A model generated the notes under the pieces. The model worked only from the letters and a program-made list of their open reading frames with translations. It did not search any database and was not told where the DNA came from. The translations under genes were made by a program, and so were the position numbers. 64,000 nt of DNA, taken from the NCBI GenBank assembly GCA_014529385.2, contig CM043944.1, forward strand, positions 61,911,748 through 61,975,747, in the 5' to 3' direction. The stretch comes from Adiantum capillus-veneris. Its lineage: Eukaryota > Streptophyta > Polypodiopsida > Polypodiales > Pteridaceae. The number at the start of each line of letters is the position of its first letter. Positions within the stretch are counted from its first letter, which is position 1. Below, piece by piece: positions 24,421 through 36,392 of this stretch.

Positions 24421-25911
24421 TCAAAGCATCATAGCTTCGCTCATTACACAGATTTGTGCACCTCCATCAATGTAGGTGTTTCCAACCCTCTTTCCTTTTA
24501 TGTTTACGTCGACAATTGGAAGGATGTCATCCATGTTGCATCCCGAAATTGCTCCGACTACCTTTGTTTTGGAGCGTCTTGTACTTACCATTTTAGACCA
24601 TTGTCGCCTTACTTTAGGTACAAGATGTAGCAGTTGTGGCCATGTAATCTTCGGTCCTTGCTCTGCCACATCCAATGTTAAATCATAGGGCTTAAAACTT
24701 TCCCCTAGCTGGAAGTCGGTGATGCCCAATTTCCGTCGTGGCTTGGATGGCCTCTTGCTAGTTTCTCCTCTCATGCTTCTTTCATTATCTGATTGTGTAG
24801 CCTTCTCCCTCCTAGCTCTTTTCACAGTCATGGCCTCAAGTGGTTCTAAAAAGGTTACCTTCTCCTTACCCTTGTCCCTCTCCTTTGCTCTGGGTGGATC
24901 CACTACTACGGCTTTTCCTTTCTCTTCTAGCCTTATGATGTTTACAGGGCGATCAGGTGGTGGGGCTGGTGGAAGAGGTGGAATGGATGCTTGTAGTGGT
25001 GTCTGGGGTGGACGTAGAATTTGTGTTGGTGGGGGTGGTGCTCGCGGTGGGGGTGTTCTTTCTCTAGGGGGTGACAATTGGTTCCTCCTACCTCCTCTAT
25101 TATAGTTTTGTCGTGGTTTGGGACAGTAGTACATACCGTGACCGTCTTCTCCGCAGTTGTAGCAATGATACTCCCTATTTTGTCGTCATGCTCTTCCAGG
25201 GTCTTGATCTCTTTCTTGACTCCTCCCTTGTTGTATTAAGTGGACAGACAAATTCTGCAGTTGGTCAGTAATATGGGCCAACATATCTTGTTGGTCATCT
25301 CTTACCCCAAGAGCCGGTGGTGGTGGTGGAATGGTGGTTGTCGTAGTTGCTGGTCGACGCGATGTTCCTGATTCTGTTGACTCGGTTTCTTTGGCTTTCA
25401 TTCGCAGCTTCTTGTCTTTAAGGCGAGCAATCTCAACGGCTAACTCGTACGTAGCCGGGAATCTACCTTTCACCTTCTCCTTGAGAAGCGGCCATAAGCC
25501 ATGCGTGAACCGATCTTTTTTTAGGAAATCGGGTGCAGCTTCCCCCCTAGCCAGTGACTCAACCCACCGTTCCCACAAATCCACAAATTTGGACTCATAG
25601 GTGGCATATTCTAAAAGACCCTCCTGCTTCAAGTCTCTCAACTTGTCCCACAACTTTTCTGAAGTGGTACCTCCCCCAAAGCGCCTCTTAAAAGCGGTTT
25701 TTAAGGGTTATCAGTCATCCTTGGTTGCTTGTGGAAGTGCATTGTACCATGATCTAGCTTCTAGCTTCATGAGATGCTTAAAGATTCTAACCCGGGACTC
25801 ATCCGTATCTTTGTTGCTCACTACACATGCTACTTCAAAGTCATCTAGGAAGTCTGTTACCAAATCCTCCCCCTTCTTTCCTTTAAATGTTGGAAATGCT
25901 ACACTTGCCAT
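24421..25911 (-). pseudogene. Element 1 gag-protease
   Basis: One minus-strand frame starts at MASVAFPTFKG (25911). It is broken by in-frame stops near 25711 and 25186 and ends at 24421. It has a retrotransposon Gag domain (ARSWYNALP, YESKFVDLWERW), a CCHC knuckle CYNCGEDGHGMYYC (about 25165-25125), a long Pro-rich linker, then the start of a retropepsin with active-site YIDGGAQICVMSE (IDGGA instead of DSGA). Related sequence in element 2 continues the protease; here it ends after the KGEGY codons at the polypurine-like tract. Confidence 0.8.
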
Positions 25912-25994
25912 GATTACTGAGAGAGAGCTAGAAAGACACACTGCTTAACTTGCAAAAGTTTTTTTCTTCTTTACAAGGAGGCGTGTATACCCTC

Positions 25995-26696
25995 TTATAC
26001 TAGGACATAGATTAAAACTTCAAACGGTACATTGCCTTGTACCAAAGGTAAGACAAATGGTTGATCTGATGCTAGAACCTCAAAAAATCGCTCCCCACCC
26101 GGCATGGTGTCAATGACGTGCTGGTAGTGAGCCTTCAAATCCAGTATTACCTTGATTGAGCGTACACGTGTTGGTATGTGTGATCTGTCTTGAGGGAGGT
26201 TGTACTGATTCATGTGAAGCTTAGAGGTGCTTAGTCACTGTCCAAGCTTGTGGGAGAGGGTGGTGTTGTTTCGTGAAACAAACTCAGTAGATCCCTAGTT
26301 TCTCTAGTGAGAGTGTGAGCCAATGATTCCGTTATCTCTGCTGCAGCATCAGGTGCGACTTGAAAACTGACTATGATAATTACCTCGGTGACTTGAGTTA
26401 CCCGATTCTCAAAGTAGAATAGTGTTGATTCTCTATTGTGTAGAGTTCCTTCCATTTTGTTGTTGTGGGTTGGTTGTAGGTTGCGGACATGGTTTTGACC
26501 TTCTCCTTCTTCTTCTTGGCACTTGGCCTATGTATATCCACTGGGTTTGGCGTGTTGGTTGACTCTCCCACTGCAAATCGATTACCGTTACGCCTGGCAC
26601 TCGAGCTTCGATGGAGATGCGGAGTTCGTCTAGTTGTGCTTGGAGCTCTTCTTCTTTAGTCGTCCAATTAGCAAATCCTGCTAGCCATTCATCCAT
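25995..26696 (-). pseudogene. Element 1 leader ORFs upstream of gag
   Basis: Short minus-strand ORFs (26696-26433, 26455-26231, 26213-25995) lie between the primer site and gag. The first begins MDEWLAGFANWTTKEEELQA, and element 2 has a matching start at 44037 (MDEWLLEFSNWTTEEEELQA). This shared leader peptide suggests a once-real coding region ahead of gag. The function is unknown. Confidence 0.45.
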
Positions 26697-26750
26697 TCAC
26701 AATAGTTTAGGGGTTTCAGTCTTGTAAACTGAAGGGTTTCATGAAAAGAT

Positions 26751-26769
26751 CCTCAGTGGGGGCACCAAA
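26751..26769 (-). other. Element 1 primer-binding site
   Basis: On the minus strand, TTTGGTGCCCCCACTGAGG directly follows the 5' LTR end. The identical 19 nt lie at the same place in element 2 (44088-44106). Confidence 0.75.
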
Positions 26770-28303
26770 TGACGGGAGCAAAGTGAACCCCGAACCCCGA
26801 CGGCCTCTAGAACACCGGGGACCGAATGGCGCGCCTCGAGCCTGTCATGGTAAAGCAAACAGGGGGGGCACCACCTAGCTTCAGCGGCTAGGACGCAAAC
26901 AACACACCACCATAACAAAGTTTTCATCCAAGAGAGATGCATGCTTGGGAGTAATGATGAAGAGGAAAGGGAATGAGATCAAGTGAGAGAGAGAGAGAGA
27001 GTGAGGGAGAGGGTATAGCGGCTTAGAACTTAGGCACCACAAAAGGATGGCAAATCTGCACACCCTTCACACATACACAAGCTCACTCCAAACACAAGAC
27101 TAGGTGGCGATTCCGCACACCTCACATGGGCAAAACATTGCAAGAAAACATACTCACAAAACCTCAAGCTTTATTTAGAGAATAAGGCGATGAAATGGGG
27201 AGCATAGGGTAGGGGAATGAGAAGGGAGAGAGTGGTAGAGCACATGGCGGATAGGTGGGAGTTGATGGCGAAGACTCGCACGAGGGTTATGGCCATCATT
27301 CTTCATTTAGTTTTCCTTCATCTTCCATAGCCCAAGGGTGTAGAGGTCATGCTCAAGACAAGCATGGTGATTGCGGTGATGGTGATGGTGTGGGTGTGTG
27401 TGTGTGTGCACTAGGCACACACAGTGCATAGTGTACTCTTTGGTGATGGTGTGTGTGTTTAGTGTGATGGTGACCCCTCTTTATATAGGGGAGGAGGGGG
27501 GGAGAAATTCTAGAATTTAGAAATGAAGAAATCATTATCTACATAGGCCATGTGACTGTGGGCCCCACTTGTCTGGCTGTGTATATATGTGTCAGAACAG
27601 CAGTCTCATGAGAGAGAGACTAAGAGAGAGAGATGGGTTGATGAAAAAAAGTGAGAGGTGACATGGAGAATAAAGTAATTACAAGAGGGGAGAGAGGAGA
27701 GTGTGTTCAGAGGTGAATCTGTGTGCAGATGTGTATGAACACAAGAAAAATCAGGTAACCACCGGGTGGGGATGGGTCTGTGGGCACCTTTTTCAGTGAA
27801 ACTGAGCGTGTGTGAGTGTGGGGGAGGTTATTTAGCTACAAGACAAGAGACATGGCGCCCTTTAGAGAGAGAGGGGGGTATTTGGGTCCTTGGATATGAT
27901 AGGAGAGAGAAAGAGGGGGTGGGGTATACTATTTTGGAAGATAGGGTAAGTTGCATGTGAGTTAGGGTGCATTATTGGTGAGTTATAATGCATTATTGGT
28001 GAGAGGTGGGGTAGCTTGAGGGGAGAGAGAAAGGAGAAAGGACAAGGGGAAGAGAGAGGGGGTTGACCTTTTGAGTGGAGGAGAGGAAAAGGGACACCCG
28101 GCGGGGCAACAGTGAAGAAAAAGGAGGCAAGGTGGGGATGGGCTACCCCGCAGGCATGAGGTGGCCTATTTTACCTTTCTTATATATTTACATATTCATA
28201 CTTTATTTTTTTCTTACTTTTTCCAATGCCTTTTATCACTCCCTCCCTAAGAGGGGGTTTTCATGGGGTGGGGACGAGAGAAGAGGGGTATGGGAGCTTG
28301 GCT
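26770..28303 (-). repeat. Element 1 5' LTR (right copy)
   Basis: It is near-identical to 22726-24255, with a TATA-like CTATATAAAG on the minus strand at 27479-27488 and short GA and GT runs. Confidence 0.88.
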
Positions 28304-29857
28304 TGTGAAAAGCCCCCATCAGTGGGTTATCTAGAAATGACCTCCGCTCTAGTGATCCTCGTGCTATTACATGTGTAGTTTTTGTCACACTGATCGATAC
28401 ATCTATAATGCTAAGCAGTTGTGTGTGTATTTGTCGAGCAGAGAGAATACGCTCTATGTAGTCAGGTGTATGATGGCAATAAATCTTTGATAGAAATTAG
28501 TTGTTTTACAAGTACACGTCGTCCATGAGTATTTGACTTCTGCATGTTCCAAAGCGCTCAACAACAATACTGAAGTGACTGCAGCAGAACTGTCTATGTC
28601 ATTTGTCTCATGGCCTCGTTTGTCTTTGTATGTGAGGTTTGTCACCGTGCAAGAAGGACACAGTTCTAGATTCTGAGTGAGGATATCACATTGTATTATC
28701 CAATCTTTATATAATGGAGTAATTTCAAACCATGACATAGCATATGGATGGTGAGATGCTTTCAACTTGGCTATGGTTCGTTTCCTGGCATCGTCACGCT
28801 TGGACTGTAACTTTGCAGGCCTTGAGAACTTCATATTGATACCTACTATGGGAGAAATGAGGACAAATATAGTATGGCATCAATTGTTTAGGTGAAAAGT
28901 TAAGATGCAAAAAGTGGATTTACGATTGCAATATACTACATGGGTTTACTATTCAAAGAGTTGTATGTATAATTAATATATATAGATGTTGGTCGACATC
29001 GATTGTATAGTTATGAAAGCAGTATGCAAGTAAAAAAAACTGAAGGAAGCAAGCTACAAAATTCAAAACCAAGCAAATCGATAAAGCATCAATGAATTGC
29101 AATTTGAAATGAAGTGCTTCACTGACCTGAAATGTGGTACAGATGTTTTCGGATTGTTCAAGCTACACGCCGATCTTTGGCTCAAGCTACAGGAAAGGAA
29201 TGTGAATAGTTAAACATTTCATCCTGCAATGAAGCGCCATAAATTGGAGATGCTAAGTATACAGTGCACGGCATGTAAAAGTGCCATACAAAATTATGGT
29301 GGAGAGTTGGCACTGTGGTCTCTCCAAAGTTATAAGAAACGCAAGCCGTGGCGTGACCCGTAGCGTTTATGTGTTGCGCCAAGCAAACGCATAGTCATGG
29401 GGAGTTGGATGGAGATAACGAACCTTGCAGTGTAGTCCAACTAGAGTTACGCTTGTGCAATCCAAATGTCAAGAGCCATGAGTATATGTTCTCTCTGCAA
29501 GACACAAAATACGCATTAGCATAATACAGGGCATGCAAGGAAAACCAAGACAGTGTCATCGTTTGCCTCATCGGCATGTTGGAATCGACCTTTTTTTTCA
29601 CGGGCCAAACTCACCTACGTCTACCTTACCTTTTGAAATTGCACCCCCCCATGATGGACAATATGTCAAGTATGTGAAAGGTGAGGCTCGTTTTGACATA
29701 ATTTGCTCCATTTAGGTTGGTTTTATGATTTTCGCAGAACTTTGGATGCATGTCAACTTGATGCAATGATGAAGGATTTTGGGGACTTGTGGTTCAAAAC
29801 TAGAGATTGCATTGAATTTCTCAAGATTGGGATAGACATGATGGGCATGAGTTAAGC
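28304..29857 (-). other. Probable Helitron 5' part and unassigned flank
   Basis: A 126-codon minus-strand ORF (28834-28454) has a CPSC pair and basic N-terminal residues. It lies upstream of and co-directional with the Helitron Rep once the LTR element is discounted. Two more short minus-strand ORFs (29382-29182, 29601-29395) have no recognised domain. The link to the Helitron is inference from position. Confidence 0.35.
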
Positions 29858-30336
<479 letters not shown>

Positions 30337-30338
<2 letters not shown>

Positions 30339-30450
30339 TGCTGCGGACTTGAGAACCTGCTGCATTGATGCTGCGGACGTGCGTTGTGTGAACCTACTGC
30401 ACTGATGCTGCGGACGTGCCTGCTGCATTGATGCTGTTGCGGACCTTATG
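30337..30450. repeat. Short tandem repeat of a CTGCATTGATGCTGCGGAC unit
   Basis: Three to four imperfect copies of a 26-43-bp segment containing TGCTGCATTGATGCTGCGGA follow directly after the CT array. Confidence 0.7.
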
Positions 30451-30849
30451 GCTGCGAAGTGTTGGAATTGATGTACGTGCAGCGGCTTTATTTACGTGAA
30501 GCTTTTTACTGCAACGGCTTTATTTTTATGTGAAGCTTTTTATTACACATGGAGGCTCGTGGCCATGCGATTTGAGTTGTGGTCAAAGGCTTGGATCATG
30601 CCAAGTGGCTACCTGTGGGCTCAACGATCCAGAAAAGGACCTTTGGCTCACCAAGTAAAAATTGGGGTGCTATGAAGAACACATCACGTGATCAAGGCAA
30701 CCGAGTGCATGGTCCCACTCTTTAGCATTAAGTATTGACCCTCTCTTGCTACCAATAACGTGAATCAACTCGGTACTGAGATGCACAAAATGTCATCAAA
30801 CTGATCCACAACCAATTTTGCCTTGAAGACCTGAAGGTTCTTAGCCTTC

Positions 30850-31300
30850 TAAACCTGATCAAGGTAACAAAATCTGACAATTTGGGTGCACACCATAATC
30901 TCTTAGCTTTGAAAATTCACCCTCCCAGTAAGAGCTCATATGTAAAGAATATAATCTTCCAGGTTTTTCGTACCCATTTGCAGACTTTAGTGGCCAGTCC
31001 TCGTGAGGCATGGCATTTTTTAAACAAATGCAGAGGGTCCTCAAAGGCCGTTCTACAACCCGAGCAAGTGTCAGTGCTGATCTCTCTAGCACAAACCTTA
31101 TTCCCAGTAGGCATGGCTCCCTAGAGCACCTTCCAAAAAGCACATTCATGTATTTTGGCAATTTGATCTCCCATATGGCATTAACACTCTTTGCCAATGC
31201 TCTTCCGCCCTCCAAATCAGTGCAGAATAGGTAGATCGGTAATCGTGCTTCTCGTTGCCGAGATATGGCCAATTGAAAATGTTAGGGCAGCTAGTTATGT
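30850..31300 (-). pseudogene. LINE zf-RVT (reverse-transcriptase zinc-binding) relic
   Basis: Minus-strand frames at 31272-30859 and 31114-30917 interleave. The latter reads PTGNKVCAREISTDTCSGC followed by EDPLHLFKKC, matching the zf-RVT pattern W/P-T-x-x-x-L/V...C-x-x-C...E...H-x-F-x-x-C found C-terminal to RT in plant L1-type LINEs. The frame is broken. No RT is recognised nearby. Confidence 0.6.
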
Positions 31301-33030
31301 GCCCATTGGACCGCATTGGTAGTTGTGCCGTTTCGAAGGTTTTTGAAGCTCAACAGGGTTTGTAAAGGTAGAGGACAATGTATGGAGCTGATAGGAAGTG
31401 ATAGCTCATTAAACAGATCCCAGATCATGGAGATATTGTGAGTGGGAGTTCGTGCCAGATTAATGATGGTGCAGTGCCAATGGGGTTTTACTAGCTTTGG
31501 TGGGCTTGAGAAGGTCAAAGTGCAGCATGGACAAGATGGGTTCGAAGCCGGTGTGGTGAACTTTTAGTAGGATTCAAGGGCTTGGAGATTGGACTTCTGA
31601 ACAGGAAATGGACCTCTTACAAAGTGGGAGGGATAAAAAGTTTGGAACCTTAAGGTTTTTTGGAAGTTATTAAAACTTGAGGGCCAAGTTAATGACGATC
31701 TACCACTTGACAACGCATAGTCTCGTAGGCACAGTGCAGACCTATAGTGCTATCATATATATAGTGGAGTGGGTACCTCCAATGGGCATCAAAGTGTGGA
31801 GAGAGGAGCTCCTTGGCTATGGCTATTGTGTTGTGTCGTTGCATGAGCGCTCTTCCCATTGCGTGGCGGCTGTGTTCAACGGGAGCACTCGTTTTTGGCA
31901 CCTTTGACGGGCGCCCCTGGAGTTTGTGTCGTCTAGCGGCACTCATGCACTGGTGACATGGCAATTATGGAGGGCATGTTCCCACGACCCCTAAGTGCCA
32001 AAGGATTTTGAAGAGGAAATTGGAGGCACCGATGGCCCACTTGAGAGATTTCTCATGCGGTCACTTGGAGTCCAAGCAAACTAGGGAATAGAAGGTGCTT
32101 CTTATACAAAGAGGGAGCCAAAAATAGCAAAAGAAGTTGACAAAAATAGAGCGGTTTCCCATGCCCTAAAGTCTTTTTGCCAAGATAGATTTTTTTTGGA
32201 CGAGTTCTCGGTAGGTTTTTTGGGAAGAAGGAGATCTCCATCGAGGGAACCTCTTGGCATGCTCCTGCAACAACAAGGCGGAAGAAGAGGAATTCAAGAA
32301 CGAGAGGCCGCCAATGAGGGCTACCAGGATCAATTTTTGGGCTTGTTGTGATTGTGCAGGCGAAGCCAAGTTGTATGGTAATTGTAGAAGGTGTTTTTTT
32401 GTCAAAATTGAAGCAAACCATAGCCGAATCTTGTGCTATTTCTTCCCCCTTCTCATCTTTGCTCTGCTCCAAGTGTTTGGTGTCGGTGTGTGTGAGCGTG
32501 TGTGCCCCCCGGGCCATCTGTGTGTGTGAGAGACAAAGAGAGAGAGGTGTGCGTTGTGAAATTGTTGGAGTCAAAAGTGGGGTGGTATGGTGTCGGTTGA
32601 TGGTGTGAAGCGTGTGTGCATTGGTATGCATGCAAATGGTGATGTGCTTTTCGAGATGTGTAGTTTTGATTGTGATTTCTAGCGGATAGAGGTGTTGTGA
32701 GTACCTTGGGCTATAGAGAGGCGAATAGAGAGGCATCTGTGTGTGTTTTCTGGTGTGTTCCCATTCCACCTCTCCAATGGGTCCTAGAGCCCAAGGTACA
32801 ATGATACAAAAAGGGTAACCTATAGTTCAAAAAAAAAACGTGCACTTATCTCTCTCTTTTTTCTTTTTTAACCAAAGATTTATAACTCTTGCATTGACTG
32901 CTCTCATCGTATGAGTAAGCAAAACCAAGAAAATCAAGATGCTGATTGTAGCTACAAAGCATAATATGTGCGTTGCTACAAAGGATAATAAGCGCGCAGT
33001 AGGAAATTAAGGGGCTTGCAATGGGCGAGG
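31301..33030. other. Unassigned stretch
   Basis: The longest ORF (32769-32053, minus, 238 codons) is Thr/His-rich low complexity and is not credible as a gene. A 16-bp inverted repeat pair (32701-32716 and 32784-32799; GTACCTTGGGCTATAG and its near-complement) brackets about 100 bp. Confidence 0.5.
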
Positions 33031-33148
33031 ATAAATTTCGAGCACTGCTGTCTATGGGGGCAGCAGCCATTGCCATTAAAGAGCTCAACATTTTTTAAAT
33101 CAACGGCGTCTGCTAGTGCCACGTAGGGCACTAGCACTCGAAATTTAA
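33031..33148. mobile_element. Miniature inverted-repeat element (MITE-like)
   Basis: Ends are inverted copies: ATAAATTTCGAGCACTGCTG at 33031-33050 and the complement of TTAAATTTCGAGTGCTAG at 33131-33148. Inside lies a perfect 10-bp palindromic hairpin, TGCTAGTGCC-ACGTAG-GGCACTAGCA (33111-33136). No coding capacity. No target duplication was established. Confidence 0.5.
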
Positions 33149-33907
33149 TCGCAGGTGTTTACAGTAGGAACTGATGGTAACAACCTTGCAAGTGAAACCC
33201 AAAGCTAGAAGCGCTAAAACCCACAATACCCCAACACTAGCCTACACCCTCATAGGCAGCCAACTAAACAAGACAACCTTCGTCAGCCCTCTTCAAGTTG
33301 ACCACTCCACTCAGTGCAACCAAGTGGCTTTGATTACGAACGTTCAGACTCGACGAAAAACCTTCAACGCTTGCGAGCCTGACAAAACCCTACATTGCCT
33401 GCGTCGTGTTCATCGTATCGCCATCGGGACAATAGTTCATCTCAAAAGGAAAGAGATTTTAAACTCAAAAAGATTTTAAACTCAAAAAGACATAGGGTAG
33501 AGGGGCCATATCTCCAGCACAAACAACACCAAACCCCCCCCCCCCCCCCCTCCCCTCCAAACCCCCACACACACACACAAAGAAAGGACACATGAACCCC
33601 TAATTATATTACTAGAGGCATGTGTGGAAGAAAACCGTATAAATTGGCTGCTAATGTTTTTTAAAGTTAAAAATCAGAGCTTCACCTACAACGTTAACCT
33701 CCTGTAAAAAAAAAAAAAAACTCAAACCAAACTACAAATCAAATACAAAGTTCCCTGTAAGGATCAGTAAGCCCTTTACAATTGAAGGAAAATCCAATGA
33801 CTTTCATTTCTTTGAGTTTATAGAAGGTTTGGCTAGAGACACATAAGCTATTGGGGTCCAAGGACTTTTCCTTTTTTCTCTTGGGTTTACCAAGTTTCTT
33901 TTGGTTC

Positions 33908-33949
<42 letters not shown>

Positions 33950-34160
33950 GTGTGTGTTGGTTCTGCTCTTCATCCTGTGTCATTAAATATCAACAGAGTT
34001 CAAAAGTGAGTGATTCATTTAATGCAAGGATGTCTTCTTTTTTCTTTCCCTCTTCATGGATTTTGCGTTGTGAAGAAGTTTAGGTCTCAGTTATGAAAAT
34101 CCTCTCTACTTCTATGAGTCTTTTGCATCTGTAGACATGCCCTTAGTTTATTTTGAAGGA
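33149..34160. other. Unassigned stretch with homopolymers
   Basis: A C run lies at 33534-33550, an A run near 33708-33720 and a 31-bp G run at 33918-33948. No gene is supported. Confidence 0.5.
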
Positions 34161-35000
34161 CTATTTAGGTGGGATGAAATTTTCAGCTTTGAGTCTAATG
34201 GTCTGACGTTTTAGATTAGCCTTTTCTAAATCTTCTCTTGTTGACTCCAAAGGATGAGTAGTGGAATCCTTATCATCTTCTCTATCACCAAATTCCATAT
34301 TTGAAGGATCAAACACCTTATCCAAAAAGGCACTACACCTATTAACATTTCTATTTCCATCGTGTTTAGTAGAATCTTTGTTTTGGTTACTACCTCTTGT
34401 GCTAACCTGTTTAAAACCTTGACTAGAATCCTTTACATATTTAGCTGTTTTTGCATCCTTTTGCTGCTTTCTGATGAATTCAAGAGAATCATCGATAAGG
34501 TCACCTTGTTTAAGACAATGAAACATGCACTGGGCAGATTCCTATACACTACCCAATTCACCCTTCAGCTATATAGTGTCTTTAAGAACCATGTAAGTAT
34601 CAACCTCTATCAGAAGATGAGGGTCACATTTAGGATTGATTACATTAAAGATTTTATCCAAGAACCTTACTTGCCTGAGCCCCCACATTCTTAAGCCAAG
34701 GTAGAATTCTAGAGGAAAATCAAGAAATCCACCCATACTGAAACTTTGGAGCGCTTTTTACCTTGAACATGGACATAGGGGTGTTTCTAATAAGCCAGTG
34801 GCATCTATTGATTATTTGCACAACACTGGAAGCTTCCTCAAATAATACCTCTTGGGAAAATATTGGACTTGATAGGAGAAAAGGTTTCTAGATTCCCACT
34901 CCTAAGTAGTCACTGTTTCATTGGGGCCACTTCATGAATTGATGGTCATTGCCATCCCCCAGAGATCTTTTGTTTGTATTTCTCAACTCCTCATGATTTT
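34161..35000 (-). pseudogene. LINE ORF1 relic with CCHC (DUF4283-type) region
   Basis: Read on the minus strand in shifting frames, the segment gives a WVDFLDFPLEFY-like stretch (about 34730), an LLIEVDTY stretch (about 34610), then YRNLPSACF passing into FHCLKQGDL (about 34550-34500). Plant LINE ORF1 proteins have this order: WVRLPGLPLEFW, a conserved VEVD-like block, then YE-LPxxCFxCGxxGH. A hydrophilic 121-codon ORF follows (34526-34161). It is badly frameshifted. Confidence 0.5.
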
Positions 35001-36340
35001 GGATAAGAGAGGTATGCTACACAGAATGATATTGCTCGGTGTATATAGTAACTACAATATGAGCTTGATTTAAGTGTATACTACCTCCATCAATCCCCTT
35101 ATCAACAAGTGCAATCTTTTGTTGATGATTAACATTGTTCCAAACATTGCTCATAACTAAAAAGCATCCCTTATTATGGATCAAGGTAAGAAGAGCACTC
35201 ACCTCATTAAGCAGCAACACATTGATAGGAGAAGAGGGAGGTCAAGAGAAGTGGTTAGGTTCCCTGTTTTGACTCTGAATAAGAAAAACAACGATTGGGC
35301 TAGGACATTGGCATAGGAGAAGGGCCTCACATTCAGACGTTATATCGATTGTCCAACATTACTCTGCATGATGTGACCTAGGCTTTGGTTAGAGAACGGT
35401 ACATGAATTTAAGGAATCCCATTGATATGTTGTTGAGTATGGGCATAATTGATACTAGGAATGTCTGGTTGACCAACTACTCCATTGATAAGAGCCTCAT
35501 GCAAGGCCATGATTCAAAGTCCCCCCCCCCCCCCCCAAGGGCAAGGCACAAAGAAGCTCTGCAAAACGAGACAAGGGAAAAGCGCAAAGTAAATCAGGAG
35601 ATTACAACCTCAGAGGAGAGGGTGCATGCAAAGTAAATCACCACTCTCCACTCACTCCCAAACCAAAATCTTCAAACATCAACTCCAAGCCAAAAATGGG
35701 GAACCTCACATTCCACTTCTTCAATATGACTTTTCCATAAAACTCAGAGAGAATCTAGTGAGATACTTATTAATAAACTTCAAACTCAAAACTGAACCAA
35801 CCTCAAACTCAAAATCAAACCCAAAATTGAACCAACCAAACGTTTTGGCCACCTACTTTGCTCTATTCCACTCTCATTACAACTAATCTCCATAGATTCC
35901 TTCTTGATTGACATGTAAAAGATCTTTTAGGTTTTTTTCCTATCTTTTAAAAACGTAAAATAATTTCTAGCATATCAATCTCATTGAGAAATATTATTGC
36001 TTTTTTTTAAACACAAAACACAAAACAAAGTGAATAGTCGTAGTGGCCTACATAAGATAATCATAAATTGCTGTGGTCCCAAGTTAATGACCCTCTTAAA
36101 CAATAAATTCGATGGTGAGAGTGTTTGTGGTCCCTTTTTTTTGGCTTTCTAAAATAAGCATTAGAGATGAGTTGAGTTAAGCATACTTTCAATGTTTTGA
36201 GCGAAACTTTCAACGTTTTTAGTCATGATTGAGACTAACCTTAAATGTTATTTTGGTTTTAAAATATTGAATTGATATTTTTATTTCACTTTTCATTTCA
36301 CATCCTTGAAACTTCACCTCCCATAGTTCTAATATATTCT

Positions 36341-36392
<52 letters not shown>

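Larger units (their letters stand above)
22726..28303 (-). mobile_element. Non-autonomous gag-protease LTR retrotransposon (element 1)
   Basis: Two near-identical direct repeats of about 1.53 kb (22726-24255 and 26770-28303) flank a 2.5-kb interior encoding gag and a truncated retropepsin on the minus strand. The primer site is next to the right LTR. No reverse transcriptase or integrase is present. The interior ends inside the protease at a GGGGGAGGGCT tract. I could not find a target duplication (AGTCG left, TTGTG right), so one end may be altered. It sits between two parts of the Helitron. Confidence 0.85.

Noticed and set aside
24719-25105. 128-codon plus-strand ORF
   Set aside because: Gly-rich antisense shadow of the Pro-rich linker in element 1 gag.
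32053-32769. 238-codon minus-strand ORF
   Set aside because: Thr/His-rich low-complexity translation from GT- and GTGTG-rich DNA, no domain, no start context or introns to support it.
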